From assembly GCA_003993805.1 (NCBI GenBank), contig RSEF01000017.1, positions 6,762,646 through 6,826,645 on the forward strand: a stretch of 64,000 nt of DNA, given 5' to 3'. The translations under genes and the position numbers were made by a program. Positions 56,747-64,000 of this stretch are shown here, piece after piece. Position 1 is the first letter of the stretch, and every line of letters starts with the position of its first letter. The DNA comes from Himantopus leucocephalus (Eukaryota > Chordata > Aves > Charadriiformes > Recurvirostridae). The notes beneath the pieces were generated by a model. It did no database searches, was not told the origin of the DNA, and worked only from the letters and a program-made list of their open reading frames with translations.

Positions 56747-56933
56747 CCTCTTGGTGCAGCTCCTCGCAGCTCTTTGATTTGCAAGGAAGGAAATAAGACC
56801 TCTTAGAGCAGCAAAAGCAGCAGCTGTTGGCAAGATGTGCTGACAAAATTGAGCAGGGAGAGATCTCCAATCTGTTTCGCTGCCTGGGCTGGACCTGCTC
56901 CTGGAAGAGGAGCGGCGGAGGAGAGAGAGAAGA

Positions 56934-57056
56934 ATGAGCAGCCCCTCCATCCCCGGGAAGATGGAGGCAAAACCTTTGTTCAACGTGCAGAAGGCTCTGG
57001 TGCAGCCTGTGCAGATGTGCATGTTGGATATCCCCCTGAGCGTGCAGGATGATGAT
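56934..57056 (+). CDS. Candidate alternative first exon of RALGDS (41 codons)
   Basis: Open frame beginning MSSPSIPGKMEAKPLF and ending IPLSVQDDD, directly followed by a consensus donor GTAAGT at 57057. The ATG has a purine at -3. The exon ends in phase 0, the same phase as the MMMIDTQ exon, so it could splice to the common RALGDS exon 2 and give a longer N-terminus. Mammalian RALGDS does have an isoform with a long alternative N-terminus, but I do not recognise this sequence. No CpG island of its own is obvious, but the upstream flank (56885-56933) is purine-rich. It could also be a chance ORF next to a chance donor. Confidence 0.4.
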
Positions 57057-60000
57057 GTAAGTAGAAGGCAAGCGAGTTGCCAGCCCGTTTTCGGCTCCAG
57101 GGATGGGGTGGGTGTGCAAGGGACAGAGAGGTGCTGTGACCCCACCCCGGCGCTATCCGGGGGTGGTGAACTTCTGGCAAAGTTGAAGATGCCAAGAACT
57201 GGCACCGCCTCCAGATATGAGTGTTTCCTCTCTGAAGCAGTGTATTTTGAGGCAGACCATGCCTTGCACTTGCCAAATCCAGGGCACCAAAATGAAAGGA
57301 GGAGTTTGGGAGGGAGGGGAAGCCTTCCTATATGGAAAAAGACTTGTGTTGTCGCCCAGTGCAAAAGGGAGTGTTTGCTGTGTGTGTCCTGGCTCTGTCG
57401 CCCTGGGGTGGCTGATGGGTGTGAAAACCTGGGAGGCAGCGATCGGCTGCAGAGCTCAACTCTGCCTCCACACACCTTGGCGGCTGCCCTGCCCGGTCTC
57501 GCCGTCTGCGTGGGCATCCATCCTGCCCTCTCGCTCTGCTGCTGTGCCACAGCTGCAACAAGGTGAAGGGTTTGGTCCAGGATGAAAAAATAGATGTTGG
57601 TTGTAGCACCGAGGCGGAGGTTTCCTGATGTGCTCGGGTCAGGGGATTCCTGGTGAGGGCTTCCCTTGGCACCTTAACTCTGCCCATGGCAGAAATACAC
57701 CACAAATCTGACTCTGCAAGAAGGGACCCTGAGATAAAGCTACTGGAGAACCCAAAATAGGGGCAATTCTTTCCAGAGCTGGTGGGTGGTGAGCGGCTGG
57801 TGTCCCGCCTGTGCGAGGGTTTTGGGTGTGATCCAGGTGCTGTTAACATTTGAGGCAAAACTTCCTTTGATTTTTTGGAGCAGGGAAAGCCCATGTTCTT
57901 TCTGTGCATATTCAGTGTTTGTACTGTCACTGCAGGAGCTTTAAATCTGATTTTTCTTGATGGCAAACAATTAATATGTCATGGTTAATGTTACCTTCTC
58001 TTCTACATTATGTGTGTGTTTAAAGAGGTGAAATGATGGTACAGAAATGAGCTTGCTTCCCTCGAAGGCAGGAGGACTTTCCTGCAGGGTGGTGCGTTGG
58101 ATCTCAGCAGGGGCGGGAAGCCCCAGCCCCAGCTCAGCAGCCTGTGAGTGTCTCTGAAGGGACAGGGGACTTGCAGGGAGCCTCCTATATTTAGAAACAC
58201 CCCAGGGCTTTGCCAGGATCTACTGTGTTGCTGCACTAATGAGGATACCTGTGATGGCCACTGCAGAGCTGGTGGGGTGTGCCGGGGGTGGGAATCTCTC
58301 CCTGAAAGCGCCGGTGCCTCCCGCAGCGTGCGTGGGAAGGAGGGAGGGCAGCCGGGCGTTGGGAGGTGGCTGGAGCATGGGTTGAAGCGGGTGAACCAGT
58401 GGTTGGATGCTTTATTCTCATTTAGCTTGATTTTTCAGCAGCAGATTTCTCAAGGTTTACGCTCCGCAATATCCATTCCTGCTCGGCAGTGTAATCTGGT
58501 GCTGGATTTCCCTGCGGCTCGTGGTGCAGCGCAGGGGGATCCTCAGGGTTTGCCCGACACAGGTGGAGGCTTCCATCCCTGCAGAGGGGGAAGACGGAGC
58601 CGGAGACCTGTGCTCACCTGGGCAGTGTCTGCGACCGGGCACTGGGGATGATGTGCTGGCTTGGGTTGCTTGGAAATGACCTCCGTTTGCTAATCTTATT
58701 CCTGGTTTGATTGCAGAAAAGAAAAATAATTTTTAAGGGGGTTGTGCACTGCGTTACAGGGGGTTTTGGTTGGTTGGTTGGGTTTTTAATGAGTTCCACT
58801 AACCCCTTGGCAGCTGCTGGGTCACAGCCGGTCCCGGGAACTGTGTCACGGTGAGGCACCAGTCAATCATCTGGCACATCAGGGCGTCCCCAGTCCTCGG
58901 GTCATCGCTGGGGCGTTAGCTCCATTGTGCAGGGTGGAAGGGGTTAGAGCGTTCCTGTGGAAACTCAAACTGCCATGAGATCAGGCTGGGAGCATGGTCT
59001 CCAGCATCCACATTTCCACTTAAATTGAGGCTCTGCATGTGCACCATGTGTGTTTCCCGGCTGTGATCACCTGTCCCAGCTCAGGGCTCCGCTGGTTCTT
59101 TCATCCCCTGCCCTCTCCTGCACTGGGCAGAGCAGGATGAGACCCCCAGGGGCGAGTATGGGCTCACAGCGCCCGTGAGCAGGAGGTGGATTAGAGACTG
59201 CTCTGCTTCTCCGTGCTCATGTACGGCTGCTTCCAGGCTGAGGATGCTCGCTCCATTTTTCCTCTCCTGGAAAGAAGGGGCGTAGCGGCTCATGCGCCCC
59301 CCGCAGCGCTGGCACCTCCCTCTGCTGCAAAGCACTGGCCAGCGGGGAAATGCCAGCGGGGAAGTCCCGAGCAGCATTTCTGTCTGTGGAGCAATGGGGA
59401 AACTCCTCTTTCACGGCTGAAAGGTTCCCCCCAGCCAGGCAGGGTTTGGTGTCTCACACCCACCTGCATGCGGGTACCTGCTCATCTCCCCACCATAGCT
59501 TCTGCCAGTCTGCGTGGGCATGGTGGAGGGAGCCGTGCTGGCATTTCCCCCTCTGTTTCAGGACTTTCAGGCTCATGAATTGCTTTTCTTCTTGGAGATG
59601 GCACAGGCAGGTTGGGAAACGTTTAGGAGCCGTGTACATGGGGACTTCTAGAAAGAGATGGGGGTCCAGAAATTAATTCAACCAGGGAACGTGCTAACAA
59701 CCAGGGACACCTGCCTGTGGGACAGCGGGCTGGCCCCAGCCCAGCACCGCCTTCCTGACCCACTGCAAGTGCAGGAGGCAGGGAAGAGAGAGGGTAAAAC
59801 AAATCAGCTTTGTGGGAAGGGAGTCAGTGGTTTTCCCAGCACCATGGGTCACCCACCTGCCCCGAGTCCCGCTGCCCTTTGCAAAGCTGCTCTGGGGTGG
59901 CGGGTGTTCCTCCACAGTTGAGTTGGCACTTTGCAACCTGCTCAGCCCCTCTCTCCCCTTGGCAAAAGGAGCATCCCCTCTTTCCAAAACGCCCTGCAGC

Positions 60001-63000
60001 CCCTGCGGTGAGCCCTCCCTGCCCTCCTCTCCCCATGGCTGGTACCACCGCCAGAGAGGCCGTGCCATGTGCTGCCGTGTGCTTGTGTGCCATGCTCTGC
60101 ATCAGAGCCAGCCGTGCTCCCCGAGCGCTCAGAAACCTTCCTCTAATCAGGACCCTGCTTGGTTATGTGGGTGAGGAGTCAGACGAGTATTTTCCATCTC
60201 CCCGAGTGGGAGCTGCTGTGCAGGCTCCTGCGGCAGCAAAGGGACAGAGTGGCAGACGGAGAGGCAGAGGAGCCAGGATGCGACCATGAGGAATGGAGGT
60301 GTTGCAGGGGGAGGAGGAGGGCGCAGCAGCGCAGGAGACTGAGGCAGAAGGCACAGAGCAAAGCCGAAAGCCGCGGGAGCGGAGCTGTGCTCTGCTGCGC
60401 CCCTGATTCCCGTCGGCACCCGCTTTGATGTGGCCGCAGGAGCATCTGGTCTCCATTGCATGTGCTCCCACTGAGACCTGGCACGCCTGGGTTGCTGTCA
60501 GGTCTCTACCCTCCCCAGGGGACAAATCCTGCCATCTCTCTGGCCTGGATCTCCCGTGCATGCAAGGCATGGTGTGGAAGTAACCTCAGTGGAGCTCTTC
60601 TGCAGGATCCTGTCTGCCAGTCTCCATCACCAGTTGGACCATAGCTGTGGGAAGGCCTGGCTTGAAAACTGGGCTTTCTTCGTGCTGCAAATCCACTCAC
60701 TGAACACACAACTAACCCCTTTCAGGCTGCGTTCCCAGGGGAGCCGGACTTTGGCCTCGAAAAGGAGCGAGGGAGCCAGGCAAAGCCCAGCTCTGGGCGC
60801 CCCACAAAGACACGAGCCCCCGGCTCAAGCCTGTTCTCCCAGGACAGCAGCTCTGTTGGGTCAACATCTCATACTCCTGTTTTTCAGGAAAACTCTCTGC
60901 CCTAGCATGGAGCGGGGCTCCTTTGGGGGAGTGTTTCACCAGCCGGCAGCAGACCGTTGGAGGTGATGGAGAGACGTGGGCTGCTCGTGGCCATGTTCAG
61001 TGGTTGGTCAGCTGGAAAGGGCACAACCCCCTCACGCTACCCGCAACGTGGTGGTTTGCGTGGGGCAGAGGAGGGTCTCGTTTCTGTCTCCCTTGCTAGC
61101 TTTCGATGGGGCTGTCAATCCTTCCCTTTCATAATTCAGCCACAGCAGTTGCAAAATTTCCCAGGGTGCCTTTCTTGCCATTATGGGTAGGGATTTCCAA
61201 AGCTTTGCTACTAAAAGAGCAACAATTTCTATATCTGGGAAATGAGGAAATCAATAAACGGACTGTTGCAAGTGATATAACGGTTTTTTGCGGCATCTCG
61301 GGCAGTTCCCTAATATGATGGAGCTTTATGGCAGGCTGTTTTGTCAGCTTAATTGGCAATATCCACTCCCTGTGAGTGGGCGCTGTAGGGCTCGGAGGGA
61401 CCACTGACCCGATGTCCCGTGGTGGTGGGTGCTGCTGCCCGGGCCCATCTCGCACAGTCCTGGTGCATCCTTCCTGCCCGACGGGTCGGTCTGCTCGTGG
61501 TTGTCTGTCTCGGGGCATCCCAGGCTAATGGATGCAGTTGACCCAGCCCTGTGTCATTGCTGGGAAAAACCCTCTTGTCGCAATGTCCAGTAAATGGCAA
61601 GTCAGAGGGGACTGCAGCACAGCCTTTGGTCTCCTCTAACACAGCTGTGTCTGAGTTGGACACTTAATGCAGCTCTACAGAGCGAGAAGAAAAGAGAAAC
61701 AATCAGGTGAAATTCTCTGTGACCTGCTTAGGCACTTGCATCCTCCAGAGCCTGTCCTGGTGTTCTCCCCCTCTTCGCCTCCTTCCTTTCTCCTCTGTGA
61801 CGTCCTAATAAGTGCAGTAGGTTTGACTTCAAAGTGGTTAGCAAATATTTTCCACTCCAGTGGGCTAATTAGTTAAATTACATTTCACATGCTAATTTAT
61901 TCCTCTAATATTATTTTTTTCCCAGCGTACTGGAATACAAGAGAGAAGATAAAAGCCTAGTTTGACCTTAGAGCCAGGCTCAGAGGGGCTGGAGATGGGA
62001 ACAAACGATTAGTTCCCAGGTTTGCTGTCGCACAGGCTTATTCCCTGCATTTGAGATCTTGTTCAGTTGAGCTTGAAGTGCTTTAGCTGGTTGTAACCTG
62101 GGTATCTTGGGTGAAATGTTGTCCTCTGGCACATAGAAAAAAAGTCTTTCAAATCAGCAGTAATGAGCTACTAATTTCCAGCTTTGTTGTTCCCATCTGC
62201 AGCACTGGTATCACCTTGGAGTGCTGCATAAATGGCAACTAATTAATCCTCGCAGGAGTGGGTGGGAATGGTGTTACTTCCCACGCACCAAGGGGTGAAG
62301 GGATCTGCCTAGGCAATGGGCACCAGAGCCAGCCTTGGGATTCAGTCTGGCACTTGATGGTCGTGTCCCACAGCGGGGATGATGGCTGTCCTGTTTATGG
62401 CACTGGAAAGGAGCTGGAAATGCGCCTTCCTCCCCAAGCTTGGAAGGCTGAATGCCCAGGGCTGGGAGGTAGATGCTTGCCCCGTGCTGGGTCAGTGGGG
62501 CTCAGCTCCCTCCCGGGGGATGCACGTGGGGCACAGATGCAGTGGGTACCGTTGGGTGATGGGGTGAGTTGGTGAGCAGGGTGGGTTGTACAGTGTGAAA
62601 TCCTCTTATCCCGCTGGTGAACGCTTGCTGGCAACTGAGCTCTGCCGGGGCTGAGATACTCAGCATCTCCTGCCGCCCCAGCAGCATCCCTCCACTCCCT
62701 CGGTGTGGCTCTGGCAGCCTGTGCGCGTCGGGGGTGGAAAGGCTTTCACCGAGCGCCAAGCGGGGCCGGGGAGTCGGTGCTTGCGTCGATCACAGGTTGA
62801 AGCCATGCACCAAGCGTTGGGGTGAAGCGATAGCTGCAGACAGCACCGCAGTGAATCAAGCTCTGTTGTGTTTATATCAAAGGCTGTTTCTTTTCCACTG
62901 CCTGCGTATGGTAGATGTTATCGAGAGGGAGGAGCTGAAAATGAGCGCTGGGACTGTTTCCTGACCACAATTACAGTCAAAAACAACAAATCCCTCCATC

Positions 63001-63978
63001 CCTGCTCTTGGTCAAACTCTTCTTTTCCCTTGGGCAAATGGTCACGTGGTTTCTTTGGAGAAAACTAGAAACTATGGAAAAAGTCTCCGAGGTTGAATTC
63101 TCATCTGTAAGGGCAGAAGTTCAGGAGTGTGCTGTAAAGTCCTGGGATTTCTGGGAGCTGCCCCAGCAAGGCTGAGGTCTGAGCCCATCCGACACCTCCT
63201 GTGTATGTACGGGGCAGCTTCAAGCCTGTCTGTGGCTCCCACAGTAGTGCGATGGGATGCCACCACAGCCACCCGGGGCAGCGGGCGTAACCCCTCTGCC
63301 GCGTCCGTACCCCTGTGCTGGTTTTATCAGTCCTGGGGGAGGGTGTCAAACCACTGCCCCATGAGCCGCGCATGTGAATGTGTGAGTGATGAGCGCTCTT
63401 GGGTGCACCTTTGGCTGGCTGACGGCAGGGGCAGTGTCTTGGCCGGTGGCTTCTGGGTGGTTGCAGTCCCTATTTCCAGCCCTTGGTGAGGCTGCAGAGG
63501 GAGAATAGTTGGTGTGATAAGCTGAGCGTTTACACTGGCTTAAAGGGATGGGGAAAAGGGTCACCAACTGCTGCTATGTTTGGTTCACTGGTTCTAAAGC
63601 ATCCAGTGTCTTCACCTCCACATGTGCCTGCGTTCATCAACTGAATAAACAAGTGAAATACAGCCACGGGAGTGCCAGGCCAGTAATATCAGGGTTACAC
63701 TTTAAATAAGCAGTTAGCAGGACTGTGTTGATGCTGCCAGGCAGACGAGGGTTGCCAAAGCGAAATGACCAGACCTCTGGAGCCTCAACCAGTGTCTGAC
63801 ACAGCTCCCTGGGGTACAGCCTGCCCAAGGGTTTGTCGTAACAGCGCAAACACGATCGCCTCTGGGAAGTCCCAGTTGCAGATTTTTGAGATGTGTGGTG
63901 CTCACCAAGCATCTGTGCTCAGCCCGTGCATAGCTGGCAGGTCGGGCTTGGTCACACCAGTGGCACCTGGGGTTCTTT
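57057..63978 (+). other. RALGDS: RALGDS first intron, distal part
   Basis: About 6.9 kb continuing to near the window end. No recognisable exon, RNA gene or repeat family apart from the terminal CR1 piece. Same fortuitous-ORF background as the proximal intron. Confidence 0.65.
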
Positions 63979-64000
63979 AGGAGGCTGAGGGGAGACCTTA
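63979..64000 (+). mobile_element. Start of a CR1 fragment cut by the window edge
   Basis: The last 20 bases, gaggctgaggggagacctta, match the well-known CR1 phrase that precedes 'ttg/tcgc'. The element must continue beyond the window. Confidence 0.6.

Larger units (their letters stand above)
41347..56933 (+). other. RALGDS: RALGDS first intron, proximal part
   Basis: 15.6 kb of GC-rich sequence with no exon I can recognise. The second RALGDS exon (SSTQEIGEELINGVIYS in mammals) is not present. Many long open frames occur on both strands, but they overlap each other, lack family resemblance and reflect low stop-codon density in GC-rich DNA. Confidence 0.7.

Noticed and set aside
56474..57550. 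358-codon minus-strand open frame
   Set aside because: Low-complexity Ser/Cys/Pro composition, contains the CA-repeat translated as Val/Cys runs, no recognisable domain. Fortuitous in GC-rich intron sequence.

Overview
This window is eukaryotic nuclear DNA with introns, almost certainly from a bird. Three things support this. The gene order matches the surfeit/GBGT1/RALGDS block of human 9q34. Short, gene-dense introns and strong CpG islands look like an avian microchromosome (in chicken the surfeit block is on chr17, from memory). The repeats are sparse: degraded CR1 LINE pieces and one solo LTR of a type I recognise from bird genomes. The species cannot be named. All genes found are on the + strand.

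Layout: (1) 1-2370, the 3' end of MED22 (last coding exon 1040-1238, 3'UTR, poly(A) signal 2341-2346). (2) 2560-5363, a CpG-rich promoter and the complete SURF6 gene (4 exons, 357 aa). (3) 5364-6237, the SURF6 3' flank, which contains a 100-base assembly gap and a duplicated contig end. (4) 6238-25448, 27 exons of a CCDC180-type coiled-coil gene, reconstructed continuously in frame to its stop (about 1,169 residues visible; the N-terminal exons are missing and may lie in the gap). A solo LTR sits in one of its introns. (5) 25449-29122, an intergenic stretch with an old CR1 fragment. (6) 29123-36139, a complete GBGT1 (Forssman synthase, GT6 family) gene: 6 coding exons, 343 aa, 3'UTR. (7) 36140-40800, intergenic. 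(8) 40800-41346, the CpG-island promoter and 7-codon first exon of RALGDS. (9) 41347-64000, the first intron of RALGDS, which runs off the window and holds a candidate alternative first exon (56934-57056).

The genes share no pathway. MED22 is a Mediator subunit in transcription. SURF6 is a nucleolar ribosome-biogenesis protein. CCDC180 is a poorly characterised coiled-coil protein. GBGT1 is a Golgi glycolipid glycosyltransferase. RALGDS is a Ras-effector exchange factor for Ral.

Most interesting points: the GBGT1 protein has His-Ile-Asp where GT6 enzymes normally carry the Asp-X-Asp metal/nucleotide motif, although the other activity-determining residues are of the active type. CCDC180 lies between SURF6 and GBGT1, where human has ABO and OBP2B. 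A CCDC180 exon is duplicated across a single-N join with about 4% divergence. A 41-codon candidate alternative RALGDS first exon lies 15.6 kb downstream of the main one. I saw no wholly novel system. Long open frames in the GC-rich RALGDS intron look fortuitous.
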